This document shows, piece after piece, positions 36,983 through 46,244 of a stretch of DNA of 64,000 nucleotides. How positions within the stretch are numbered: position 1 is the first letter of the stretch; each line of letters begins with the position of its first letter. The notes beneath the pieces were generated by a model that made no database searches, was not told where the DNA came from, and saw nothing but the letters and a program-made list of their open reading frames with translations. The stretch comes from an uncultured Clostridium sp. (GTDB lineage Bacteria > Bacillota > Clostridia > Clostridiales > Clostridiaceae). Location of the stretch: the NCBI GenBank assembly GCA_934746015.1, contig CAKVEW010000014.1, positions 1 through 64,000 of the forward strand. Reading direction: 5' to 3'. The position numbers were made by a program, and so were the translations under genes.

Positions 36983-38584
36983 TTATTGAATTGGTTTATA
37001 CTCATTTATGATTTTTTCTGCAACCTTAATACCATCAACTGCTGCTGATATTATTCCTCCAGCAAATCCAGCTCCTTCACCAGCAGGATACAATCCTTGT
37101 ATAGATACACTCTGCAAGTTTTTATCTCTATTTATTCTAACAGGAGCTGAAGTTCTAGTTTCTATACCTGTTAAAATTGAGTCATAATTCCCATATCCCT
37201 TAATTTTCTTGTCAAAATCAATAATAGCTTCTTTTAATGCTTCTATTACATATGGTGGAAGGCATTTTCTTAAATCTTCAAAAACATAGCCTGCTGTATA
37301 GCTTGGTATAACTCTTCCAAGTTTTGTACTAACCTTATCTTCCATGAAATCGCCTAGTAATTGTACTGGTGCCTTATAGTCACCTCCACCTAACTTATAT
37401 GCTAAACCTTCATAATACCTTTGGAACTCCATTCCTCTTAAAGGAGATGTTCCTTCAAAATCCTCTGGAGATACAGTAACCACTAATGCTGAATTAGCAT
37501 TTTCTAAATCTCTAGCATGATAACTCATTCCATTTGATACTAATCTTTCATTTTCTGAAGCAGCAGCTACTACTACTCCACCAGGACACATACAGAATGA
37601 ATATACTGCTCTTTTTAATTTTTCACTTTGATATGTTAACCTATATTCAGCTGCCTTAAGTTTTGGATTTTTGTACGCTTCTCCATATTGACTTTTATTT
37701 ATTACTTCTTGTGGATGCTCTATTCTTACTCCTATAGCAAAAGCTTTAGGTTCCATAAACACACCAACTTCATCTAGCATTTCATATGTATCTCTCGAGC
37801 TATGTCCTATAGCTAAAATTAAATTTTCACAAGGAATTTCATTTCCATTTGCTATAATAGATTTAATTTTCCCCTCTTCTATTATTATTTCTTCTAATTT
37901 AGTAGAAAATAAAACTTCTCCACCTAGGGTTTTAATTTTTTCTCTTATATTTTTTACAACACCTTTTAAAAGATCAGTTCCCACATGCGGTTTTGCCATA
38001 TAAGTTATTTCCTCTGGGGCACCTGCCTTAACTAATTCTCTTAATACATAATCACATCTACTGTCTTTAATTCTAGTAGTTAATTTACCATCAGAGAAAG
38101 CTCCAGCACCACCTTCACCAAATTGAACATTAGATTCTGTATTTAGCTTCCCAGTTTCCCAAAAATTATTAACAGTCTCTGTTCTTTTATCCACATCTTC
38201 TCCACGTTCTATTACTATAGGTTTATATCCCTTTTCTGCTAATAAAAGTGCTGCAAAAATTCCTGCTGGTCCAAATCCTACTACTACAGGTCTAGTTTTA
38301 AGTTCTTTTTCTCCAAATTCAATTTCAGCATTATATTTTGGAACTTCTAATCTTAAATCTTTATCTTTAAGCTTCTTTATTAGTTTTTCTTCATTAGCAT
38401 GTTCAACATCTACACAATATACATATTTAATATCATTTTTCTTTCTAGCATCTAAGCTTTCTTTTATTATCTTAAAATCTTTTATCTCTTCTTTTGGAAT
38501 TCTTAACTTCTTTGAAATCTTATTTATTAATAAACTCTTATCTTCATCTATACTTAAGGCTATATTATTAATTCTTATGGCCAT
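36983..38584 (-). CDS. FAD-dependent oxidoreductase (COG2509 type)
   Basis: Flavoprotein of the uncharacterised NAD(P)/FAD-dependent dehydrogenase group (533 aa). An N-terminal domain of about 90 residues precedes the FAD-binding Rossmann motif VVVGFGPAGIFAALLLAEKG near 99-118. The segment FGEGGAGAFSDGKLTTR (about 156-172) is characteristic, as is the C-terminal GLYPAGEGAGFAGGIISAAVDG near 504-525. Substrate unknown. Located between ptb and cdaR, each separated by a terminator, so probably monocistronic. Confidence 0.86.
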   Translation of the reverse strand: MAIRINNIALSIDEDKSLLINKISKKLRIPKEEIKDFKIIKESLDARKKNDIKYVYCVDVEHANEEKLIKKLKDKDLRLEVPKYNAEIEFGEKELKTRPVVVGFGPAGIFAALLLAEKGYKPIVIERGEDVDKRTETVNNFWETGKLNTESNVQFGEGGAGAFSDGKLTTRIKDSRCDYVLRELVKAGAPEEITYMAKPHVGTDLLKGVVKNIREKIKTLGGEVLFSTKLEEIIIEEGKIKSIIANGNEIPCENLILAIGHSSRDTYEMLDEVGVFMEPKAFAIGVRIEHPQEVINKSQYGEAYKNPKLKAAEYRLTYQSEKLKRAVYSFCMCPGGVVVAAASENERLVSNGMSYHARDLENANSALVVTVSPEDFEGTSPLRGMEFQRYYEGLAYKLGGGDYKAPVQLLGDFMEDKVSTKLGRVIPSYTAGYVFEDLRKCLPPYVIEALKEAIIDFDKKIKGYGNYDSILTGIETRTSAPVRINRDKNLQSVSIQGLYPAGEGAGFAGGIISAAVDGIKVAEKIINEYKPIQ

Positions 38585-38705
38585 TTTATCTTCCCCTCTC
38601 TAAGTATTACATTACTTATAAAGATATTTTATTATTGTACAATTTCTTATTTTAACATACATTAATAAAAAAAAATATGGTTTATATTAATCTACAAATT
38701 ATATA

Positions 38706-38754
38706 AAAAACTACTAACTAAACTTTATTAAACAAAATTTAGTTAGTAGTTTTT
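38706..38754 (-). terminator. terminator after cdaR
   Basis: A perfect 17-bp stem AAAAACTACTAACTAAA with its complement and a 15-nt loop. It separates cdaA-cdaR from the FAD gene, and hence from glmM. Confidence 0.88.
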
Positions 38755-38774
38755 AAAATTATACTTATACTTTT

Positions 38775-40031
38775 TTAGTCATCAGTATTACTTTCATTAC
38801 TTGGAGAACCTTGGGCTATTTCTTTAGATACAGTAAGGGTTACATTTTCTACTGATTCTATTGAGAAACTTCCATTTAGATTCTTTAATGTAACATTTGG
38901 AACTGCATCAAAGGTTCCTTCGGATTTATAAGTACTAATATCTAAACTAGCTAATATATTATCTTCTGTTACATTTTCTATTTCATCTTGATATCCCTTT
39001 ATAGTTACTTTGATATTTTCCTTATTCGGAATTACCTTTATTCCGTCTGTAGATCCAGCTATATTTAATTTAATAGCAAAATCCTTTGTTACCATAGAAA
39101 CAACATTAACTCTTGCTGTTAATAATTCTTCTCCTTGAGCAACATTTATTCCCTCTGGTAATATTAAGTTAAGATTAATATCCTTATTACCTGTTATAGT
39201 CGATAAATCTATTGGATTAGTTGACACTTCATTTATTATGTCTAAAATCTCCTTAGGCCCTAAAATCTCAACTGTTTTTCTGCTGCTATCTATAGATTTC
39301 AATTTAACACCATTTGCTAGCTGTCCAGTAGTTGGTATCTTTACATTAACTGATTTTCCTTTACTAACTTTTATCTCTATCCTAGCAGTTATGCTAGAAA
39401 GACTAACTCCAAGTACTTCTGTTCCCTTTTCATCTACTGCCTTAATATCATAGTCTCCAATAATATCTTCATGAACATCTTCTTTATTATCTGTTACAAT
39501 TAGTTTTGAAACACTATTTACAACAGATTCTGCACCTAATATATTTACTTCCTCTGGATTTATAACTGGAGTTGATGCAAAGTATCCAGATTTAGGTGTA
39601 ATATTAATGTTAGATGTAACAGCCATAGTTTTTTCAACCATATCTTCAATTTTTATAGAAATACTTAAAGTATTTGTATTTCTTATACTAACACTAATAG
39701 GATAATCTACTATAGTTACTGGTACTTTATTTTCTCCCTTTTTCCAAGCATATTCACTTAAATCTACTTGAAGTTTAAAGTCACTTTTCTTTATTTTATT
39801 AATATCATTTGTATTGCCCTCTATTTTCAAAGTTACATAAAACTCTTGGTTAGGTGTTAAGGCTAATTTAGATGAAGTCAAAGCATCTAAATTCACTAAC
39901 TCAACTGGTATCTTACTTATTTCAGTAGTCCTTATTTTATTTTCAACATTAGTAACATAAACCCACAATCCTATAGATAATAAAAGGCATATAATCGGTA
40001 CTACGAATTTATTTTTTTCCTTTTTATCCAT
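38775..40031 (-). CDS. cdaR: CdaA regulator, YbbR-domain protein
   Basis: Membrane-anchored extracytoplasmic protein (418 aa). One N-terminal transmembrane helix (about 9-26, VVPIICLLLSIGLWVYV) is followed by about four YbbR repeats, each about 80 residues with PV.I patterns, and a short polar tail. It binds and modulates CdaA. Its start overlaps the end of cdaA by 31 nt in another frame, so translation is coupled. The gene order cdaA-cdaR is the conserved one. Confidence 0.93.
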   Translation of the reverse strand: MDKKEKNKFVVPIICLLLSIGLWVYVTNVENKIRTTEISKIPVELVNLDALTSSKLALTPNQEFYVTLKIEGNTNDINKIKKSDFKLQVDLSEYAWKKGENKVPVTIVDYPISVSIRNTNTLSISIKIEDMVEKTMAVTSNINITPKSGYFASTPVINPEEVNILGAESVVNSVSKLIVTDNKEDVHEDIIGDYDIKAVDEKGTEVLGVSLSSITARIEIKVSKGKSVNVKIPTTGQLANGVKLKSIDSSRKTVEILGPKEILDIINEVSTNPIDLSTITGNKDINLNLILPEGINVAQGEELLTARVNVVSMVTKDFAIKLNIAGSTDGIKVIPNKENIKVTIKGYQDEIENVTEDNILASLDISTYKSEGTFDAVPNVTLKNLNGSFSIESVENVTLTVSKEIAQGSPSNESNTDD

Positions 40032-40855
40032 GCCTTCACCCTCTCCCCAGCTGATTTAACTTTTTTATTATCACTATGTTCTAACATCTTTAGTAAAATA
40101 ATTCTTAATTTTTCTTTATCATAATTTCTTGTTAATCTACCATTAATGGCCAAAGATATAATTCCTGTTTCTTCTGACACTATTATAACAATGGAATCAG
40201 AAATTTCTGATAATCCTATAGCTGCTCTATGCCTTGTTCCAAGCTTCTTATTTATTGTGTTATTGCTTGTTAAAGGTAAAACACATCCCGAAGCCAATAT
40301 TCTATCATTTCTTATTATAGTTGCTCCATCATGTAATGGTGTATTAACTACGAAGATATTTTCAAGTAAATTGGATGTAACATTTGCATCTAAAATAGTA
40401 CCTGAATTAGATATATCTCCAAGTCTAGTTAGTTGTTCAACTACAATTAAAGCTCCTGTTTTACTTTCAGATAAATTTCCCACTGCATTTACTATTTCAT
40501 TAACAGTAATACTTCTTTTTTCTTCATCTTGCATTTTATGAAGTTCTTCAAATGCACTTCTTCCTATATGTTCTAGCCCTCTTCTTATCTCAGGTTGAAA
40601 TATAATAATTACCGATAATAGACCTATAGTAAGAGTCTTATTTAAAATAAAGTTAAGCATTTCTAACTTTAGTAAATAGCTTATTGGTATGAGTATAATC
40701 ATTAAAATAATACCTTTTAAAAGTTGTTCCGCTCTAGTTTCTTTAATTAATGAATACCCTTTATAGAATATATAAGCAACTACTATAATATCTAAAATCG
40801 ATGATATTGATATATTTTTCAATGTATTAACTAAAAATGTACTAATTTCTTGCAT
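40001..40855 (-). CDS. cdaA: diadenylate cyclase (c-di-AMP synthase)
   Basis: Membrane-bound DAC protein making c-di-AMP from two ATP, 284 residues. Three hydrophobic helices lie in the first 90 residues, then the DAC domain with DGA at 176-178 and RHR at 208-210 (GTRHRAA), both intact, so it should be active. I prefer the ATG at 40855, with a GGGGGGA tract 6 nt upstream, over the adjacent in-frame TTG at 40858. First gene of the cdaA-cdaR unit; divergent from the 331-aa gene. Confidence 0.95.
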   Translation of the reverse strand: MQEISTFLVNTLKNISISSILDIIVVAYIFYKGYSLIKETRAEQLLKGIILMIILIPISYLLKLEMLNFILNKTLTIGLLSVIIIFQPEIRRGLEHIGRSAFEELHKMQDEEKRSITVNEIVNAVGNLSESKTGALIVVEQLTRLGDISNSGTILDANVTSNLLENIFVVNTPLHDGATIIRNDRILASGCVLPLTSNNTINKKLGTRHRAAIGLSEISDSIVIIVSEETGIISLAINGRLTRNYDKEKLRIILLKMLEHSDNKKVKSAGERVKAWIKRKKINS

Positions 40856-41006
40856 CAAAGGGTCCCCCCAACTTTTTATATATTATAATTATACACCAAT
40901 TAATAAAATCTTAGTATAATACTTTATCTTTTTAAGATTTTTAATAATATTTTAATATTTTTTATAATATAAATTTATGTAAATAGAAATGTGAGGTGAT
41001 TAGTTT

Positions 41007-42002
41007 ATGAATAAAAGTCCTTTAACTTATTTTAAGGAACATAAGAATATTTTATTAATTTCTTTTATATTATTATTTCTAATATCGTCTTCTATATTTT
41101 TTATTAACTATAATTCAAAAGAAAATAAAATAAAAAGATACCTAAAACATGCTTCTACTGAATTAAGTGAAATTACTTTAACCCTTCCTTATGGAATAAA
41201 GGATCTAACTATAGATACAACTATTACAAAAAACATATTAGCTACAGGTAAGGAAAATTTAAATAAAGTTCTTCTATCTATTACTGAAGTAGAAGAAGTT
41301 TCCCATGATATATCAATAACTAAGACTAATTTAACTACTGCTGTAAATTCTACAATTTCGTTATTTGATTTTAGCCTTGAATCATTATCTAATCCAGAAA
41401 GCATAAAAAGTGTTGATGATTTAAATAAGTTTGACTCACTGAAGGAGGATTGTATATCAAATTATTCTAAGTTAACACCTAACAAAATATATGTTACTTT
41501 TTCTGAGGAAACTACAAAATACTTTAATAACTTTAGTAGTTATATGAATACTTTAATTAAAATTAATAGGGATTCTCAATTTAGAGATATCCAAACAAGA
41601 AATTTTATCAATACTCTTCAAGAATATAAAAGTGATATTTCTTACCTAAATGAGGATTTATCTATAGCAATAAATAAGGTAAGAGAAGATAAAAGAGACT
41701 TAAATGTAATTATAGATGATCTTTATAAAAAGGAAGAAACCTATAACAATTTAAAAGATAATATTAATTTTATTTCTATTCCTGAAGGATGTATGGATAT
41801 TTATGAATCCTTAAATGAATACTTAAATTCATATTCAGCTTATTTATTATCTATTAAAGATGCTGTTATATATGAAAAAACCGTAAGAAATTCAGATGAA
41901 ATATCTAAAGAAATAGATACTAAATATAAGAATTCTAATTCTAAAAGGAATGATGTCTTATCAGCATATAGTATATATGAAAATAAATTAATAAAATTTT
42001 AG
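41007..42002 (+). CDS. membrane-anchored protein of unknown function, 331 aa
   Basis: I do not recognise this protein. It has one N-terminal transmembrane helix (about 15-34, ILLISFILLFLISSSIFFI) that should leave the rest outside the membrane, and a largely helical, Lys/Glu/Asn-rich remainder (35-331) with coiled-coil-like stretches. No Cys-anchoring motif is seen. GAGGTGA precedes the ATG. It is on the + strand, followed after 65 nt by a SleB-like hydrolase gene with no terminator between, so the two may be co-transcribed and related to the cell envelope or spores. Confidence 0.7.
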   Translation: MNKSPLTYFKEHKNILLISFILLFLISSSIFFINYNSKENKIKRYLKHASTELSEITLTLPYGIKDLTIDTTITKNILATGKENLNKVLLSITEVEEVSHDISITKTNLTTAVNSTISLFDFSLESLSNPESIKSVDDLNKFDSLKEDCISNYSKLTPNKIYVTFSEETTKYFNNFSSYMNTLIKINRDSQFRDIQTRNFINTLQEYKSDISYLNEDLSIAINKVREDKRDLNVIIDDLYKKEETYNNLKDNINFISIPEGCMDIYESLNEYLNSYSAYLLSIKDAVIYEKTVRNSDEISKEIDTKYKNSNSKRNDVLSAYSIYENKLIKF

Positions 42003-42067
42003 TATTAAATTATTTCTTTTGGTAATAATAATTTTTGGATTATTATTTATCCAAAAGGAGGTTATTT

Positions 42068-42631
42068 ATGAAATATTTAAGAAAAATCTCTATTTTATTA
42101 ATAGCCCTTTTATTTTCAGCAAACATCAAAGTATTTGCTTATTGCAATACTATAGAAATGAGGAAGAACAATCTAAATGAAGAATTAAATCTAACATTAA
42201 TAAATAAACCTAAGGAAGGAGCTATTCAAGTTTTTAATCACAATGACAAACTAATTTATTTAACAAAAGAAGATTTAGACTTAATGGCAAAGATAGTCTA
42301 TGCTGAAAGTAAAGGTGAGCCTTATGAAGGCAAAATCGCAGTTGCGTCGGTTATTTTAAATAGAGTATTGAGTACCGATTTTCCTAATAGCATTAAAGAG
42401 GTTATATTACAGCCTCAAGCATTTTCTTGTGTAGTAAATGGTGAAATCAATGTCACTCCAACAGAAGAATGTTATAATGCTGTTTATGATGCTATTGAAG
42501 GAAATGACCCAACTAATGAAGCTTTATTTTTCTACAATCCTGCCATAGCTACTTGCTCATGGATGCAAGGTGTTGAAAAGAAAGATTCTAAAACTATTGG
42601 GCAACATTTGTTTTTTAATACAAATAACTAA
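42068..42631 (+). CDS. SleB/CwlJ-type cell-wall hydrolase
   Basis: Secreted hydrolase (PF07486), 187 residues. A signal peptide (MKYLRKISILLIALLFSANI...) ends near residue 22; the catalytic domain covers about 75-187. Key features: the catalytic Glu is likely in VYAESKGEP, followed by KIAVASVILNRV, the FSCV segment and NPAIATC near the C-terminus. Such enzymes are lytic transglycosylases for spore cortex or peptidoglycan; CwlJ/SleB types degrade cortex during germination. The ATG at 42068 follows AAGGAGG; upstream in-frame ATG codons are not favoured. The role here is inferred from the family. Confidence 0.87.
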   Translation: MKYLRKISILLIALLFSANIKVFAYCNTIEMRKNNLNEELNLTLINKPKEGAIQVFNHNDKLIYLTKEDLDLMAKIVYAESKGEPYEGKIAVASVILNRVLSTDFPNSIKEVILQPQAFSCVVNGEINVTPTEECYNAVYDAIEGNDPTNEALFFYNPAIATCSWMQGVEKKDSKTIGQHLFFNTNN

Positions 42632-42774
42632 TTGTGCTAATGCACAATGTAAAATGAAAAATGTAAAATGCAGAATAAAAGAATAAACTCCTAAGGAGTT
42701 TATAAAAATATATTTTGGTAATTTGGAACAAATTACTTCAATAATTCTTCATTTTACATTCTAAATTTTTAATT
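42632..42774. repeat. hairpin repeat family, copy G
   Basis: Terminal hairpin TTGTGC-TAAT-GCACAA (42632-42647), arm AATGTAAAATGAAAAATG, inner hairpin AAACTCC-taa-GGAGTTT (42685-42701), second hairpin GTAATTTG-gaa-CAAATTAC (42718-42736), right arm CTTCATTTTACATTC. Compared with copy A, both bases of two stem pairs differ. Confidence 0.82.
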
Positions 42775-42797
42775 AAGGGCTGTTAAGACAGCCCCTT
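42775..42797 (-). terminator. terminator after iadA
   Basis: GC-rich stem GGGCTGT-taag-ACAGCCC, only a few nt past the iadA stop; the T tract is interrupted (TTAATTAAAAA on the minus strand), so it is a modest terminator. Confidence 0.7.
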
Positions 42798-42800
42798 CAG

Positions 42801-43973
42801 TTATTCAAAAGTTCCTTTTACAATAGCTTCTCCATTTTTAACCATTAGTTTTCCCATGGCTATAACAGTATCTATTTCTAAAGTATCCTCATCTACTAAT
42901 ACTAAATCAGCATCTTTTCCACTTTCTATAGAACCCTTATTTTCTAATTTTAATACCTTTGAAACATTTGAAGTTATAACTTTAAGTGCCTCTTCTATTG
43001 GTATTTTATAAGTTTTTATACACTCTCTTACTTCTTCATAAAGGCTTGAAACAGAGCAAATTCCTATTTTAATCAACTTTCCCTTTTCATCAAATATTGG
43101 CATACTACCATTACCATCTGATGAAAAAGTTACATTTTTAACATTAGAATTATTTTTTATTAGAATATTTAAGGCTTCACTTGCTCTCAGCTCTCCTGGT
43201 GCTAATTGATCTACTGGAGTGCTGGTAGTGAAATCTATATACCCACCTTTATTAATATATTCTTCACCAGATTTAAATAAATCTCCATTTCTATTTATAT
43301 GGGTTGGTAAAATTTGTGTTATTGGAAGTTCTGTCTCATCAGCTAATCTAAATAAATAGCCCAATTTCCTTGTTCCATCTCCTAAATGAATATTTGCTAT
43401 ACCTGCTTTTCCAGCTAATAAGCCACCCACTCTAGCCTGTGCTATTGCTTGAACTAATTCATCATATGTAGCTTGAGAACTTCTAGTATCTGATATGGCT
43501 ATCTCACCAATTCCTATTACCTTATCTATTAGCATAATATCTTTTTTTATAGATCCAGTTAATGTCTTTACAGGAATATCATAAGATCCTGTATAACAAT
43601 ATGTAGTTATTCCTTCTTCCTCTAAAGACTTAGCTTTTGCTATTAAGCTAGACATATCTCTACAAACCCCATCTGTTCCTATACATCCAACAACAGTTGT
43701 AATACCTGCCTTTGTTAGATCTGTTAACATTATTTCTGGAGTTCGCATTTTAAAACCGCCTTCTCCACCTGCACCACTAATATGTACGTGATTATCTATA
43801 AACCCTGGAAAAAGTAGCTTATTTTTACCATCTATAACTTCTATATCTATAAAATTTTCTGGTATCTCCAAACTATCATATATTCCCTCAATTTTATTTG
43901 ATGATATTACTAAGTCCTTTTCTCCTAGATACTCTGGAGCATATATTTTAGCATTTTTTATTATCTTTATCAT
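42801..43973 (-). CDS. iadA: isoaspartyl dipeptidase
   Basis: Beta-aspartyl dipeptidase of the amidohydrolase superfamily, 390 residues. Zinc ligands are seen as HVH in PGFIDNHVHISG near 58-66; the bridging carboxylated Lys/Glu region, GSYDIPVKTLTGS (about 130-142), and later His in ANIHLGDG and THINRNGD near 194-230, plus Asp in FSSDGNGS near 285. It hydrolyses isoaspartyl dipeptides from damaged proteins or from cell-wall turnover. Its start overlaps no neighbour but is 9 nt after the TPR gene, so the two are co-transcribed. Confidence 0.92.
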   Translation of the reverse strand: MIKIIKNAKIYAPEYLGEKDLVISSNKIEGIYDSLEIPENFIDIEVIDGKNKLLFPGFIDNHVHISGAGGEGGFKMRTPEIMLTDLTKAGITTVVGCIGTDGVCRDMSSLIAKAKSLEEEGITTYCYTGSYDIPVKTLTGSIKKDIMLIDKVIGIGEIAISDTRSSQATYDELVQAIAQARVGGLLAGKAGIANIHLGDGTRKLGYLFRLADETELPITQILPTHINRNGDLFKSGEEYINKGGYIDFTTSTPVDQLAPGELRASEALNILIKNNSNVKNVTFSSDGNGSMPIFDEKGKLIKIGICSVSSLYEEVRECIKTYKIPIEEALKVITSNVSKVLKLENKGSIESGKDADLVLVDEDTLEIDTVIAMGKLMVKNGEAIVKGTFE

Positions 43974-43982
43974 TTAGCCCTC

Positions 43983-45065
43983 CTATAATTTCATTATTTC
44001 TTTCACATAATTATTATTATATATAGAATTGGGGTAATTTATTATAATTTCATTAGCATATTCCTTGCTTTTTTCTATATCCATATCTTTATAAAGTAAA
44101 GCAGCTCTATAATAAACTTCTTTTATGTAGCTACCTGCTTTATAATTTAATATGTATTTATCATAATTCTCAATGGCTTTATTTATATTTCCATAAGATT
44201 CATATGTTGAAGCCAATAAAAAAAGAATATCATCATCTAAATAATTAGTATTTGATTTATTTATTGTATCTTCTAGTAATTTTTTTGCTTCTTCATATTT
44301 ACCTTCCTCATAATATGCAGTGGCTTTTATGTAGTTTCCTTTTATTTCATCATTACTTAATTCTTTTACTTGCTCATTTTCCTCTTGATTCTCCATATCT
44401 ATAACTTCATTATTTATTACTTCTTTTTCTTCAATATAGCTATTCTCAGATTCTATATCTTTAGTTTTGAAATTAATTATCTCTTTTCCCTTTAACAAAG
44501 CAGCAATTATAACAATGAATATTAAAAGACTAGCTAAAGAAAATTTTAATAAATTTCTATTTTTATATTTATATATCTTCTCTAACTTGTTATTAATTTC
44601 CTTTGCCTCTTTATTGTTCTTATCTAATTTAAATACCTTATCTAAATGCTCCTTAACGGTATCCTTATCACCTTTTCTAAAGTAACAAGTAGCTAAAGCA
44701 TTATTAACTTTAATATAATTAAAATCACTTTCCCTACATTTTTCTAATATATCTATGGCTTCACCTATAGATAAATTTTCTATTAGTTCTTTTGCTTCCT
44801 TATATAATTCAAGCTTTTTAAAATCATTTTTGGCATCTTTTAAATATAAACTTGATATTTCATCATCATTATAATCTTTATTTATCTTCCATATATCTAT
44901 AGCCTCTTCTAAATCACCTTTTAAATATAAAAGAAGCCCTTTTAAATTAAGGACTTTAGAATTTGTTAAATCTCTAGATATTTCTTTTTCACATATTTCT
45001 ATAGCTCTTTCTATATTTCCATTATTATATAAATAAAGTGCTTTTTCGTATCCCTTATTATTCAT
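43983..45065 (-). CDS. TPR-repeat membrane protein
   Basis: A 360-residue protein with tetratricopeptide repeats on both sides of one transmembrane helix. Cytoplasmic part (1-170) shows TPR units such as ALYLYNNGNIERAIEICEKEI; the helix is about 174-192 (LLKFSLASLLIFIVIIAAL); after an acidic linker the outer part (about 240-360) has further repeats like AYYEEGKYEEAKKLLEDTI. A scaffold or assembly role is likely; no enzymatic domain is seen. It is 9 nt upstream of iadA and 32 nt after a chromate-transporter gene, so likely in one operon. Confidence 0.83.
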   Translation of the reverse strand: MNNKGYEKALYLYNNGNIERAIEICEKEISRDLTNSKVLNLKGLLLYLKGDLEEAIDIWKINKDYNDDEISSLYLKDAKNDFKKLELYKEAKELIENLSIGEAIDILEKCRESDFNYIKVNNALATCYFRKGDKDTVKEHLDKVFKLDKNNKEAKEINNKLEKIYKYKNRNLLKFSLASLLIFIVIIAALLKGKEIINFKTKDIESENSYIEEKEVINNEVIDMENQEENEQVKELSNDEIKGNYIKATAYYEEGKYEEAKKLLEDTINKSNTNYLDDDILFLLASTYESYGNINKAIENYDKYILNYKAGSYIKEVYYRAALLYKDMDIEKSKEYANEIIINYPNSIYNNNYVKEIMKL

Positions 45066-45097
45066 TCTCTTCCCTCTTTATATAAACTAGCAAAAAG

Positions 45098-45622
45098 TTA
45101 AATATAAAATATTAATCCTATTATTGCTGAAATAATTATAACTAAAATAGGATGAACCTTTTTACTTAATAGTACTAATCCTATTATCGAAGCTATTATT
45201 AAACTCTTTAAATCAGTATAGGATTCTTTTGCTAAATCTATAAAGGCCTTAATTATTAAAGCTATCAATACAGGTCTCATTCCAAGTAATGCTGCTTTAA
45301 TTATTGAAGATTCCTTAAATTTTTCTAGCATCTTACTTATTATTGAAACCAATATAAAGGATGTAAAAACAACCCCTAATGTAGCCATTATACTTCCTAA
45401 TACTCCGCAAACATTATATCCAACAAAGGTTGCAGAATTTATTGCAATTGGTCCTGGAGTCATTTGAGATATGCCTATAATATCCATAAATTCATTTACA
45501 TTAATCCAATTATTTTTATCTACTATTTCTCTTTGAATAAATGGTAGCATAGCATAGCCACCGCCAAAACTAAAGGTTCCTATTTTAAGAAAGTCTATAA
45601 ATAGTCTTATTAATAAATCCAA
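45098..45622 (-). CDS. chromate transporter (half-size) 2
   Basis: CHR family membrane protein (PF02417), 174 residues with about 5-6 hydrophobic segments. The family motif FGGGYAMLPFIQREIV (about 19-34) and SQMTPGPIAINSATFVGY (about 52-69) are present. It follows directly after its partner gene (the stop and start adjoin at 45622/45623). Half-size CHR proteins work as pairs. Transport of chromate or another anion is inferred from the family; the true substrate in this organism is not known. Confidence 0.88.
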   Translation of the reverse strand: MDLLIRLFIDFLKIGTFSFGGGYAMLPFIQREIVDKNNWINVNEFMDIIGISQMTPGPIAINSATFVGYNVCGVLGSIMATLGVVFTSFILVSIISKMLEKFKESSIIKAALLGMRPVLIALIIKAFIDLAKESYTDLKSLIIASIIGLVLLSKKVHPILVIIISAIIGLIFYI

Positions 45623-46159
45623 CTACTTCACCTTCTTTCTTAAGAATATTACTCCATATAGTGCTGATATGATTATTACTATAACTGGGTGTATATCAAA
45701 AAATACTAATGCTATTAATGCGATTATAATAGTTAATCCAGTTATAATACTTTTTTCTAATCCTTTGCCTAAACTCAATGCTCCAACTAATACTAATAAT
45801 GGAACAGCTGCATTTATTCCCATGAAAGCTGCATTAACATAATAATTATTTCTAAATTGCATAAAGAAAGCTGCTATTAATATAATTATAAAAAAAGATG
45901 GTAAAATTACTGCTAGAAGTGCCATAATCGCACCCATTAATCCTGCAATTTTATACCCTAAAAATATTGAGCAGTTTACAGCTAATGCTCCAGGAAGGCT
46001 TTGAGAAACTACTAATATATCCATAAACTCATTTTTTTCTATCCACTTTTTATTATTAACTACTTCTTCCTCAATTAAAGGAATCATAGCATAACCTCCC
46101 CCAAAGGTAAAAGCACCAATTTTTAAAAATGCAATAAACATTTCTATAATTATTTTCAT
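45623..46159 (-). CDS. chromate transporter (half-size) 1
   Basis: CHR family membrane protein, 178 residues, with FTFGGGYAMIPLIEEEVV (about 17-34) and SQSLPGALAVNCSIFLGYK (about 53-71) and several further hydrophobic helices. It is the first member of the two-gene transporter; the second starts at the very next base after its stop. Tandem half-size CHR pairs probably arose by duplication and form a heterodimer. Ribosome binding site GGTGG lies about 7 nt before the ATG. Confidence 0.88.
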   Translation of the reverse strand: MKIIIEMFIAFLKIGAFTFGGGYAMIPLIEEEVVNNKKWIEKNEFMDILVVSQSLPGALAVNCSIFLGYKIAGLMGAIMALLAVILPSFFIIILIAAFFMQFRNNYYVNAAFMGINAAVPLLVLVGALSLGKGLEKSIITGLTIIIALIALVFFDIHPVIVIIISALYGVIFLRKKVK

Positions 46160-46204
46160 TATTTCACCACCTTATTGATATAATTATATACCTTTATTAA
46201 AATA

Positions 46205-46233
46205 AAAAGTCGCATTTATAGTATGCGACTTTT
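46205..46233 (-). terminator. terminator after ptsI
   Basis: Stem AAAAGTCGCA / TGCGACTTTT with a 9-nt loop. Confidence 0.87.
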
Positions 46234-46244
46234 CATAATTTTAA

